NCBI RefSeq assembly: GCF_022647325.1
Contig: NZ_CP071407.1
Coordinates: 62,001 to 126,000 of the forward strand
From: Pantoea deleyi
GTDB lineage: Bacteria > Pseudomonadota > Gammaproteobacteria > Enterobacterales > Enterobacteriaceae
Direction: 5' to 3'
DNA: 64,000 nucleotides
The position numbers were made by a program, and so were the translations under genes. Below are positions 56,240 to 64,000 of this stretch, one piece after another (positions within the stretch are counted from its first letter, which is position 1; each line of letters opens with the position of its first letter). The notes under the pieces were generated by a model. It was not told the origin of the DNA. It was given only the letters and a program-made list of their open reading frames with translations, and did no database searches.

Positions 56240-59200
56240 ATGAAACAACGGCTGCTGGTTGCGGGTAACGGGATGGCGGGCATGCACATGGTGGAAACGC
56301 TGTTGCAGCTGGCGCCCGCGCGTTACGACATCACGGTGATTGGTCGTGAGCCGCACGGCAACTACAACCGTGTGCTGCTGTCGCCGCTGCTGGCCGGGGA
56401 AACCACTGTCGATCACACCCTGATCCACGATCCTGACTGGTATCACCGTCACGGCATTACCTTGCTGGCGGGAGAGACGGTGGAGCAGGTAAATGTCGCT
56501 GAGCGGACGTTACGCACCGACCAGCGTCTGCTGCACTGGGACCGCCTGGTCATGGCGACCGGATCGCAGCCCTGCAGACCCGCTATACCGGGCAGCGACC
56601 TGCCGCATGTCAGCCTCTTTCGTACGCTGCAGGATGTCGACACTTTGCTGGCGGGGCAGGGTCCGGTAGTGGTGGTCGGTGGGGGCTTTCTGGGTATCGA
56701 AGCCGCCGCCGGACTTCAGGCGCAGGGACGCCAGGTCACGCTGATGCATCGGCAGTCGCGGTTGCTGGACAAGCAGCTGGATGCCAGGGCGGCGGCGTTA
56801 CTGCTGGTGCAGCTTCAGGCGCGCGGCATTCGCTGTGAACTCAATGTCAGCCTTGCTGCGATCCGGACGGATAGCGTGATCCTCCAGGATGGCCGTGAGC
56901 TGGCGGCACAGCAGGTGGTGATGGCTATCGGTGTCCAGCCGGCAATCGCCGTCGCCCAGGCCGCCGGTATTCCCTGCCAGCGTGGCATTCTGGTGGATCG
57001 CCAGTTGCGCAGTGCGCACGCCGGCATTTATGCCGTGGGTGAATGTTGTGAAATCAGCGGCGAGACCTTTGGTCTGGTTGCGCCCTGTCTGGCCCAGGCG
57101 AAGATTCTCGCGGCGCAACTGGCCGACCGGCCACAGGCAGATTTCTGCAGCGCGGCGACGGGCACCCGTCTCAAAGTCAGCGGCATTTCCCTGTTCAGCG
57201 CTGGCGACATTCAGGATGCCCCATCCGTGAGCAGCTTTGACCCCATCGCCGGGCACTATCGCCGCCTTTTCCTGAAAAATGGCCGACTCAACGGCGTGCT
57301 GTTGTATGGCGACTGCCAGCAAAGCGGCGCGCTGCTGAACGCACTCCATAACGCCGAACCGGTTTCTGTGAATACGCTGTTCGGCCTTGATGAACCTGAA
57401 ACGCAGCCGCTGGCTGCAGGAACTCCTGTGATGAGCCAAATGAAACCTGTATTAGCCGTGGTGGGTCACGGCATGGTCAGCCACCATTTTCTGGAGCAGC
57501 TGGTTGCCCGTAACCTGCATCAGCACTATCACATTGTGGTCTACGGTGAAGAGCAGTATCAGGCTTACGATCGGGTTCACCTCTCTGAATATTTCACGGG
57601 TAAAACAGCCACGCAGCTGTCGCTGGTGAGCGAGGATTTTTTTGCCCGGAACGCGATTGAACTGCGCAGTGGTTGCCGGGTAGAGGCGATCGATCGCCAG
57701 CAGCGCAGCCTGCGTGACAGTTCGGGCCGTGAGCTGGCCTGGGATAAGCTGGTGCTGGCTACCGGATCCCGTGCCTTTATCCCACCGGTGCCAGGCCATG
57801 ATGGCGAACGCTGCTTCGTCTATCGCACCCTGGAGGACCTGGATGCCATCGCCGCCTGCGCCCGCCAGAGTCAGCGCGGCGTGGTCATCGGCGGCGGACT
57901 GCTGGGTCTGGAAGCCGCCAATGCGCTGAAGCAGCTGGGGCTGGAGACACACGTGGTTGAGTTTGCGCCGCGCCTGATGGCCGTGCAGCTGGACGAAGGC
58001 GGAGCGCTGATGCTGCGGCAGAAAATCGACTCGCTGGGCGTCACGGTGCATACCTCGAAACAGACCGAACAGATTGCCACCCGGCCCGACGGCAGTCTGG
58101 TGCTGCACTTTGCCGATGGCGGCGAGCTGGCCACCGATCTGGTGCTGTTCTCTGCCGGTATTCGTCCGCGTGACGAGCTGGCCCGGCTCGCCGACATCAG
58201 CGTGGGGCCGCGCGGCGGCATTACGATCAATGATCATTGCCAGACCAGTGACAGTGACATTTATGCCATCGGCGAATGCGCGCTGTGGAACGGGCAGATT
58301 TTTGGCCTGGTGGCGCCAGGCTACCAGATGGCGCGGGTGCTGGCCGGGCATCTTGCGACCGAACCCACGCAGTTCACCGGTGCCGACATGAGCACCAAAC
58401 TGAAGCTGCTGGGCGTGGAGGTTGCCTCCTTTGGCGATGCGCACGGCAAAACTGCAGGCAGCCTCAGCTACCACTGGGCTAACGGGCCAAAGGGCATTTA
58501 CAAGAAGATCGTGGTCAGTGACGACAACAGCCGCCTGCTGGGCGGCGTGCTGGTGGGAGACAGCAGCGACTATGCCACGCTCCTGCAGATGATGCTAAAC
58601 GCGATGCCGCTGCCGGCGGCACCGGAAGCACTGATCCTTCCCGTGATGAATGGCGCGCCGGCCAAAGGATTGGGCGTGGCTGCGCTGCCGGACAGTGCTC
58701 AGGTCTGTTCCTGCCATAACGTCAGTAAAAGCGATATCTGTCAGGCGGTGCAGAGTGGCTGTGGCGACATGGCCACTATAAAAAGCTGCACCAAAGCCGC
58801 AACGGGCTGCGGCGGCTGCGCCGCGCTGGTCAGACAGGTGATGGAGTTTCAGCTGGAAAATCTGGGCGTCGCCGTTAAAAAAGATATCTGTGAGCACTTC
58901 GCCTGGTCCCGTCAGGAGCTGTATCACCTGATCCGTGTCAATGGCATCAAAAGCTTTGATGCTCTGCTGACCCGCCACGGACGGGGCTGTGGGTGCGAGG
59001 TGTGTAAACCGCTGGTGGGGTCGCTGCTGGCCTCCTGCTGGAACGATTACCTGCTGAAACCGGCACATTTACCCTTACAGGACACCAATGATCGTTACTT
59101 TGCCAATATCCAGAAAGATGGTACCTATTCGGTCGTCCCGCGCGTGCCGGGGGGCGAGATCACGCCACAGGGCCTGATCGCCATTGGCGAAGTGGCCGCG

Positions 59201-60313
59201 CATTACGATCTCTATACCAAAATTACCGGCGGCCAGCGTATCGATCTGTTTGGTGCGCGACTGGATCAGTTGCCTGCTATCTGGGAAACCCTGCTGGAGG
59301 CCGGTTTTGAAACCGGTCATGCCTACGGAAAATCCCTGCGGACGGTGAAATCCTGTGTTGGATCGACCTGGTGTCGTTATGGCGTGCAGGATTCCACCGC
59401 TTTTGCCATCGCGCTGGAGAACCGCTATAAGGGCCTGCGCGCACCGCACAAGATTAAGATGGCGGTATCCGGCTGTACCCGTGAGTGTGCGGAAGCACAA
59501 AGTAAAGATATCGGGGTTATTGCCACGGAAAATGGCTGGAACCTTTATGTCTGCGGCAATGGCGGCATGAAGCCACGTCATGCCGAACTGTTTGCCAGCG
59601 ATCTGGATGATGACACGCTGATTCAGTACGTTGACCGGATTCTGATGTTCTATGTGCGCACGGCGGATCGCCTGCAGCGCACCAGCGTCTGGATGGATAA
59701 CATGGAGGGCGGGCTGGACTACCTGCGTGAGGTGGTCATTCATGACAGCCTGGGCATCGCCGCTGCGCTGGAACAGGAGATGCAACAGGTGGTGGACACG
59801 TGGCAGTGCGAATGGCAGACCACGCTGGCCGATTCGTCACGCCGGGCGCTGTTTACCGCCACAGTGAACAGCGATCAGCCGGATGAAACACTGCACTATG
59901 CCCGCGTGCGCGGGCAGCGTCAGCCGCATAAGGCCACCGGTATCCCTCTGATGCATCTTCCCGCCGAGCCCTGGAGCGAAATCTGCCCACTGGAGGCCAT
60001 TCCGCCCGGAGCCGGCATCGGAGCCCGTCTGGGCAGCGTCCGTATTGCATTATTCCGGATGGGGGATGACTGCTATGCCCTGGAGGATCGTGAGCCAGGC
60101 AGCGAAGCCAGCGTGCTGTCCCGCGGCATCCTGGGGGATGTTGCCGGGGAGCCGGTGGTGATCTCGCCGCTTTACAAACAGCGCGTGCGCCTGCGCGACG
60201 GACAGAGCCTTGATAATCCCCGGCATCAGTTGCGCTGCTGGCCGGTCAGACTGGAGAACGGTCAGGTCTGGGTCGCGAACCGTCCGCTTAACCTGATGGC
60301 GCAGGCATCATGA
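56240..60313 (+). CDS. nasB: Fused NasC-like/NirB/NirD-like nitrite reductase
   Basis: One 1357-residue frame. Residues 1-about 395 form a NasC-like FAD/NADH flavoprotein (VAGNGMAGMHMVE; VVVGGGFLGIEAAAGL; AVGECCEI) without its own BFD domain. From residue 398 (MSQMKPVLAVVGHGMVSHHF) a full NirB follows: a second flavoprotein half, a [2Fe-2S] BFD region (VCSCHNVSKSDI and ATGCGGCAALV near 821-855), ferredoxin-like halves, and the siroheme/[4Fe-4S] cysteines CVGSTWC (near 1038) and CTREC. The last 115 residues are NirD-like, with no Rieske Cys/His. In Klebsiella NasC and NasB are separate. It reduces nitrite to ammonium. AAGGA precedes the ATG. Confidence 0.88.
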   Translation: MKQRLLVAGNGMAGMHMVETLLQLAPARYDITVIGREPHGNYNRVLLSPLLAGETTVDHTLIHDPDWYHRHGITLLAGETVEQVNVAERTLRTDQRLLHWDRLVMATGSQPCRPAIPGSDLPHVSLFRTLQDVDTLLAGQGPVVVVGGGFLGIEAAAGLQAQGRQVTLMHRQSRLLDKQLDARAAALLLVQLQARGIRCELNVSLAAIRTDSVILQDGRELAAQQVVMAIGVQPAIAVAQAAGIPCQRGILVDRQLRSAHAGIYAVGECCEISGETFGLVAPCLAQAKILAAQLADRPQADFCSAATGTRLKVSGISLFSAGDIQDAPSVSSFDPIAGHYRRLFLKNGRLNGVLLYGDCQQSGALLNALHNAEPVSVNTLFGLDEPETQPLAAGTPVMSQMKPVLAVVGHGMVSHHFLEQLVARNLHQHYHIVVYGEEQYQAYDRVHLSEYFTGKTATQLSLVSEDFFARNAIELRSGCRVEAIDRQQRSLRDSSGRELAWDKLVLATGSRAFIPPVPGHDGERCFVYRTLEDLDAIAACARQSQRGVVIGGGLLGLEAANALKQLGLETHVVEFAPRLMAVQLDEGGALMLRQKIDSLGVTVHTSKQTEQIATRPDGSLVLHFADGGELATDLVLFSAGIRPRDELARLADISVGPRGGITINDHCQTSDSDIYAIGECALWNGQIFGLVAPGYQMARVLAGHLATEPTQFTGADMSTKLKLLGVEVASFGDAHGKTAGSLSYHWANGPKGIYKKIVVSDDNSRLLGGVLVGDSSDYATLLQMMLNAMPLPAAPEALILPVMNGAPAKGLGVAALPDSAQVCSCHNVSKSDICQAVQSGCGDMATIKSCTKAATGCGGCAALVRQVMEFQLENLGVAVKKDICEHFAWSRQELYHLIRVNGIKSFDALLTRHGRGCGCEVCKPLVGSLLASCWNDYLLKPAHLPLQDTNDRYFANIQKDGTYSVVPRVPGGEITPQGLIAIGEVAAHYDLYTKITGGQRIDLFGARLDQLPAIWETLLEAGFETGHAYGKSLRTVKSCVGSTWCRYGVQDSTAFAIALENRYKGLRAPHKIKMAVSGCTRECAEAQSKDIGVIATENGWNLYVCGNGGMKPRHAELFASDLDDDTLIQYVDRILMFYVRTADRLQRTSVWMDNMEGGLDYLREVVIHDSLGIAAALEQEMQQVVDTWQCEWQTTLADSSRRALFTATVNSDQPDETLHYARVRGQRQPHKATGIPLMHLPAEPWSEICPLEAIPPGAGIGARLGSVRIALFRMGDDCYALEDREPGSEASVLSRGILGDVAGEPVVISPLYKQRVRLRDGQSLDNPRHQLRCWPVRLENGQVWVANRPLNLMAQAS

Positions 60314-62931
60314 AAACCACATGCGCCTATTGCGGGGTGGGCTGCGGCGTCGAAGTCACGCAGTCGCCGGGTGCGCCGGTCCGGGTCAGTGGCGATGCCG
60401 GTCATCCGGCGAACGCCGGGCGACTCTGCGTCAAGGGCGCGGCGCTGGGCGAAACCCTGACGCTGGCCGGACGGTTGCTGCATCCCGAGCTTCATCACCA
60501 GCGGGTCAGCATGGAGACGGCGCTGGATGCCGCGGCTGACGGTCTGCGCAGGATTATCGATACACATGGCCCGGAGGCAGTGGCATTTTACGGGTCCGGC
60601 CAGCTGCTCACGGAAGATTACTATGTGGCGAACAAGCTGATGAAAGGCTTTCTCGGCGTCGCCAACATCGATACCAATTCACGTCTGTGTATGGCCTCAG
60701 CGGTGACAGGCTACAAACGGGCATTCGGGGCAGATGCCGTACCGTGCTGTTACGAGGATCTGGATCAGGCCCAGCTGGTTATCCTGGTCGGATCAAATGC
60801 TGCCTGGGCCCATCCGGTGCTGTTTCAGCGGCTGAAAAAGGCAAAAGAACAGCGCCCGGATATGCAGATTGTGGTCATCGATCCGCGCCGTACGGCCAGT
60901 TGTGAATTCGCCGATCTGCATTTACCGCTCCGGCCGGGCAGCGATCCGGCGCTGTTCTCGGGCCTGCTGCACTGGCTGGAGCAGCATGGCGGCATTGACG
61001 CTACGATGCTGCCGCACCTGGATGGTGTGGACGCCACCTTACAGGCCGCGCGGCGGTGGGATGGCGCAGCGGTGGCCGCCCATTGCGATCTCAGCCAGGC
61101 CTTGATCACCGCCTTCTACCGGTTGTTCGCCCGGCATGAGCGCGTGCTGACCCTATGGTGTATGGGCATCAACCAGTCGCAAAGCGGCAGTGACAATAAT
61201 AATGCCATTCTCAATGCGCACCTGCTCAGCGGCAGAATTGGCCGACCCGGCTGCGGGCCATTTTCGCTGACCGGGCAGCCGAATGCGATGGGCGGACGGG
61301 AAGTCGGGGGGCTGGCCAATCAGCTGGCGGCACATATGAATTTCACCGCAGACGATTGCGACCGTTTACAGCGTTTCTGGCGCAGTCCGCGTATGGCGCG
61401 GAAGCCCGGTTTGACGGCGGTCGATCTCTTTGAAGCCATCGATCGCGGAACCATCAAAGCCGTGTGGATTATGGGCACCAATCCGGCGGTTTCGATGCCG
61501 GAAGGTAACCGCATTGCCCGTGCGCTGGCGGCCTGTCCGCTGGTGATTGTGTCCGATGTCCTGGCGCAGACGGATACCACTGCCTTTGCGCATATTTTGC
61601 TACCCGCGCAGGGCTGGGGGGAAAAGAACGGCACCGTGACCAATTCTGAACGCCGGATTTCTCGTCAGCGCGCGTTCATGCCCCCGGCCGGAGAAGCGAA
61701 GCCGGACTGGTGGTTACTCTCGCAGGTCGCGCAGCGTCTGGGCTTCGGTGAAGGTTTTAACTGGAGCCATCCGGCCGCCATCTTCCGCGAACATGCGGCG
61801 TTGTCAGGATTTGAAAACAACGGCGAGCGCGCCTTTGATATCAGCGGCCTGGCGGGTATCAGCGACGCAGAGTGGGAGGCGATGAAGCCGGTGCAGTGGC
61901 CGATCAACGCCCATTATCCCCAGGGCTGCGCCCGGCTGTTCAGCGACCGCCACTTTTATCATCCGGATGGCAAAGCCCGCCTGTTGCCACCGGCCACGCC
62001 ACAGCCAGTGGTCCCCGGAACGGCTTACCCGTTACTGATGAACAGCGGACGGATCCGCGATCAGTGGCATACCATGACGCGTACCGGCCTGGTTCCCCGA
62101 CTCATGCAGCATTGTGATGAGCCGTTTGCCGCCCTCCATCCGCAGGACGCACAACGCTATGGCCTGTGCGAAGGGGCACTGGCACGGGTGCAGTCCGAAT
62201 CAGGCTGGATGACCGTGCGCGTGACGTTTGACAGCGGGCTGCGGCGCGGCGAGATCTTTGTCCCTATGCACTGGAACCGGCAGTTCAGCCTGCAGGGCAG
62301 GGTCGGCAGTCTGGTGGCCTCTACCCGCTGTCCGGTCTCGTCACAGCCTGCTTTCAAACAAACCGCCGTACGTATTCAGCCGCTCAACACCCGCTGGCAG
62401 GGCTGGCTCTGGCAGCGCGACGTAAGCCCGCCTGACGGACTGCGCTACTGGGCGCGTACACCCTATGAGGGCGCGCAGCGTTTCAGCCTGGCCGGCGACG
62501 GTTCGCCAGACCAGTGGATCACGGCAATCCTTCCGCCCGACGGGCTGCAACTGCAAACTGCCCATGCAGCGGAACCGCATTACCGCCTGCTGGCCTGGCG
62601 CGACGGCGAACTGCAACTGGCCTTTTATGCCGGTGAATCGCTACCCGCAATCAATCATGCCTGGGTCGCGCAGGCTTTTCGCCAGGCACCGGCAAATGCG
62701 GCCGAACGGCATGCTCTGCTGGCGGGACAGTCGGCACTGCATGCTGAGGCAGGCCGGACGATCTGTAGCTGCTTTGGCGTCGGAGAAAACACGATATTAC
62801 AGGCGATTAAACAGGGTTGTCACAGCACCCAGGCACTGGGTCATGCGCTCAACTGTGGTACCAACTGCGGCTCCTGCCTGCCGGAGCTAAAACACCTTTT
62901 GCTTTCCGTTGCTGTACCGGAGGAAGAATGA
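60310..62931 (+). CDS. nasA: Assimilatory nitrate reductase catalytic subunit
   Basis: The 873-residue protein is a molybdopterin nitrate reductase of the NasA type. The N-terminal [4Fe-4S] cysteines are C5, C8, C12 and C40 (CAYCGVGC ... GRLC). Molybdopterin-guanine-dinucleotide blocks include [35 protein letters not shown] and [22 protein letters not shown]-terminal BFD-like [2Fe-2S] domain has [10 protein letters not shown] and [12 protein letters not shown]. It reduces nitrate to nitrite in the cytoplasm, with electrons from the NasC-like part. The start overlaps nasB by four bases (ATGA). Confidence 0.93.
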   Translation: MKTTCAYCGVGCGVEVTQSPGAPVRVSGDAGHPANAGRLCVKGAALGETLTLAGRLLHPELHHQRVSMETALDAAADGLRRIIDTHGPEAVAFYGSGQLLTEDYYVANKLMKGFLGVANIDTNSRLCMASAVTGYKRAFGADAVPCCYEDLDQAQLVILVGSNAAWAHPVLFQRLKKAKEQRPDMQIVVIDPRRTASCEFADLHLPLRPGSDPALFSGLLHWLEQHGGIDATMLPHLDGVDATLQAARRWDGAAVAAHCDLSQALITAFYRLFARHERVLTLWCMGINQSQSGSDNNNAILNAHLLSGRIGRPGCGPFSLTGQPNAMGGREVGGLANQLAAHMNFTADDCDRLQRFWRSPRMARKPGLTAVDLFEAIDRGTIKAVWIMGTNPAVSMPEGNRIARALAACPLVIVSDVLAQTDTTAFAHILLPAQGWGEKNGTVTNSERRISRQRAFMPPAGEAKPDWWLLSQVAQRLGFGEGFNWSHPAAIFREHAALSGFENNGERAFDISGLAGISDAEWEAMKPVQWPINAHYPQGCARLFSDRHFYHPDGKARLLPPATPQPVVPGTAYPLLMNSGRIRDQWHTMTRTGLVPRLMQHCDEPFAALHPQDAQRYGLCEGALARVQSESGWMTVRVTFDSGLRRGEIFVPMHWNRQFSLQGRVGSLVASTRCPVSSQPAFKQTAVRIQPLNTRWQGWLWQRDVSPPDGLRYWARTPYEGAQRFSLAGDGSPDQWITAILPPDGLQLQTAHAAEPHYRLLAWRDGELQLAFYAGESLPAINHAWVAQAFRQAPANAAERHALLAGQSALHAEAGRTICSCFGVGENTILQAIKQGCHSTQALGHALNCGTNCGSCLPELKHLLLSVAVPEEE

Positions 62932-63758
62932 CAATCGCGATTGACGCTTTGGATAAACTGCTGGCGCCGGTAAACGCGTCCAGCCCGGGTAAGGTCTGGC
63001 TGGTCGGCGCCGGGCCGGGGGATGTGGAGCTGTTGACAGTCAAGGCGCTGCGTCTGCTGCAACGCGCGGATGTCGTGGTCTACGATCGCCTGGTCAGCGA
63101 AGCGGTGATGGCGGAAGTCGCCAGCAGCGCGCTCTGTATCGACGTCGGGAAACAGCCGGGCCACCACGGCCTGAAGCAGGCGCAGATCAATCAACTGCTG
63201 GTGGATCTGGCCGCCAGTGGGCGCAATGTCGTGCGTTTAAAAGGCGGCGATCCCTTTATCTTTGGCCGTGGCGGGGAAGAGATGGTCAGCCTGCAGCAGG
63301 CAAATATTGTCTGCGAAGTGGTTCCCGGCATTACTGCCGCCGTGGGGTGCGCGGCGGCCAGCGGCATTCCGCTGACGCACCGTGACTGCGCCCAGTCATT
63401 ACGTTTTATCACCGGGCACGGACGCAGCGGTGAACCGCAACTGGATGCGGCGGCCCTGACCGCAACCAATCAGACGCTGGTGTTTTATATGGGGTTAAGC
63501 TGGAGCAGCGTGATAAGCACGCGGTTACGGGAGTATGGCCGCAGCGCGACAACGCCGGTGGCAATTATTGAAAATGGTACGCGCCAGAACCAGCGGGTAT
63601 TGATCACCACACTCGCCGGCTTGCCTCAAACTGTTGAACTGCAAAAACCGGTCTCGCCATCGTTACTGATTGTGGGCGATGTGGTGCGCTATTACCGTGC
63701 GGATCGCGTTGCAGCCCATGAAGGTGAGATGGCGGTGAGTGAAATTGCCGCGCCCTGA
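62928..63758 (+). CDS. cobA: Uroporphyrinogen-III C-methyltransferase
   Basis: The 276-residue protein is the methyltransferase half of siroheme synthesis: [44 protein letters not shown] and [18 protein letters not shown] are the SAM-binding and active-site blocks. It lacks the N-terminal dehydrogenase/ferrochelatase domain of CysG. It makes precorrin-2 for the siroheme of the nitrite reductase. ATG at 62928 overlaps the nasA stop (ATGA) after GGAGGAAG. It is the last gene of the nas unit. Confidence 0.92.
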   Translation: MTIAIDALDKLLAPVNASSPGKVWLVGAGPGDVELLTVKALRLLQRADVVVYDRLVSEAVMAEVASSALCIDVGKQPGHHGLKQAQINQLLVDLAASGRNVVRLKGGDPFIFGRGGEEMVSLQQANIVCEVVPGITAAVGCAAASGIPLTHRDCAQSLRFITGHGRSGEPQLDAAALTATNQTLVFYMGLSWSSVISTRLREYGRSATTPVAIIENGTRQNQRVLITTLAGLPQTVELQKPVSPSLLIVGDVVRYYRADRVAAHEGEMAVSEIAAP

Positions 63759-64000
63759 TTGTAAGGTGCTGAAGGAAAAGGGGACTCTTTTTACGGCTGG
63801 CGTGAGACGCCTGAAGCATGATCTGTGAATCTGTCAGTGGCAGCCGGAAACCTCAGTGGCTTTCTGATAAAACGTATGCCTGACAGTGATGACCTGGATA
63901 TTTTAATCCTCAGAGGCTATCTCAGCCTGCGCAAAACCGGCGACGCTGTACAGAGGCTGACGATCCCAGACGAAAAGGGGCCTGCTGAGCCCCTGGCCTG
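63759..64000. other. Window end, no gene seen
   Basis: No frame with a ribosome site is seen in the last 240 bases. AGGGGC and GCCCCT near 63976-63994 could form a hairpin, but the window ends before any T-run can be judged. Confidence 0.4.

Noticed and set aside
57452..58474. 340-codon minus-strand frame opposite the fused nitrite reductase
   Set aside because: Shadow of a strongly conserved enzyme.

Overview
The window is a chromosomal segment of an enterobacterium, most likely Pantoea or a close relative in the Erwiniaceae. The evidence is the high GC content, dense E. coli-like genes (rluF, digH, clcA, gabT/gabP, ascG-ascF-ascB, yciT, ybiU-ybiV) and accessory genes typical of plant-associated enterics: phenolic acid decarboxylase, a GDSL autotransporter esterase and a Klebsiella-type nas operon. 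No rRNA, tRNA, IS element, integrase or CRISPR array was recognised. The genus is inferred from gene content only.

Layout. 0-4.3 kb: the 3' end of an XdhC-family gene, then a TonB-dependent siderophore receptor with an overlapping periplasmic binding protein behind a Fur-box-like site. 4.3-15.1 kb: an RpiR-type regulator, autotransporter esterase, GNAT acetyltransferase, rluF, a PRISE-like reductase with divergent LysR gene, a metallo-beta-lactamase-fold protein lacking its zinc motif with its own LysR gene, a VOC protein and a small pilin-like protein. 15.2-23.3 kb: gabP-gabT with a divergent MocR regulator, digH, a nitroreductase-type oxidoreductase and an MFS carrier. 23.5-25.5 kb: a low-GC accessory locus with an orphan Hcp, a small membrane protein and a protein of unknown function. 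25.5-34 kb: LysR gene, DJ-1/Hsp31-like protein, a long low-GC non-coding stretch with its own promoter and terminator, padC, clcA, an FAD monooxygenase and a GAF/GGDEF-like/EAL phosphodiesterase. 33.9-37.3 kb: tenA-thiZ-thiX-thiY with overlapping genes behind a TPP riboswitch. 37.3-44.7 kb: ascB-ascF/ascG (cellobiose/aryl-beta-glucosides), yciT, ybiU and ybiV. 44.7-50.6 kb: HxlR regulator/alcohol dehydrogenase pair, several small unknown genes, a MASE2 diguanylate cyclase, and a second methionine aminopeptidase translationally coupled to a ParD-like protein.

51.8-63.8 kb is the most coherent system, a complete nitrate assimilation locus: nasR (NIT-ANTAR antiterminator), a leader with tandem NtrC-like sites, a sigma-54 promoter, an ANTAR hexaloop hairpin and an intrinsic terminator, then nasF-nasE-nasD (ABC uptake), one giant gene fusing a NasC-like flavoprotein, nitrite reductase NirB and a NirD-like domain, nasA (molybdopterin nitrate reductase) and a uroporphyrinogen-III methyltransferase for siroheme. 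Together they import nitrate and reduce it to ammonium. The sites imply expression only when nitrogen is limiting and nitrate or nitrite is present.

The least explained parts are the orphan Hcp locus, the non-coding transcription unit near 27.5-28.05 kb, the competing inverted repeats at 47.8 kb, and the map-ParD-like pair.
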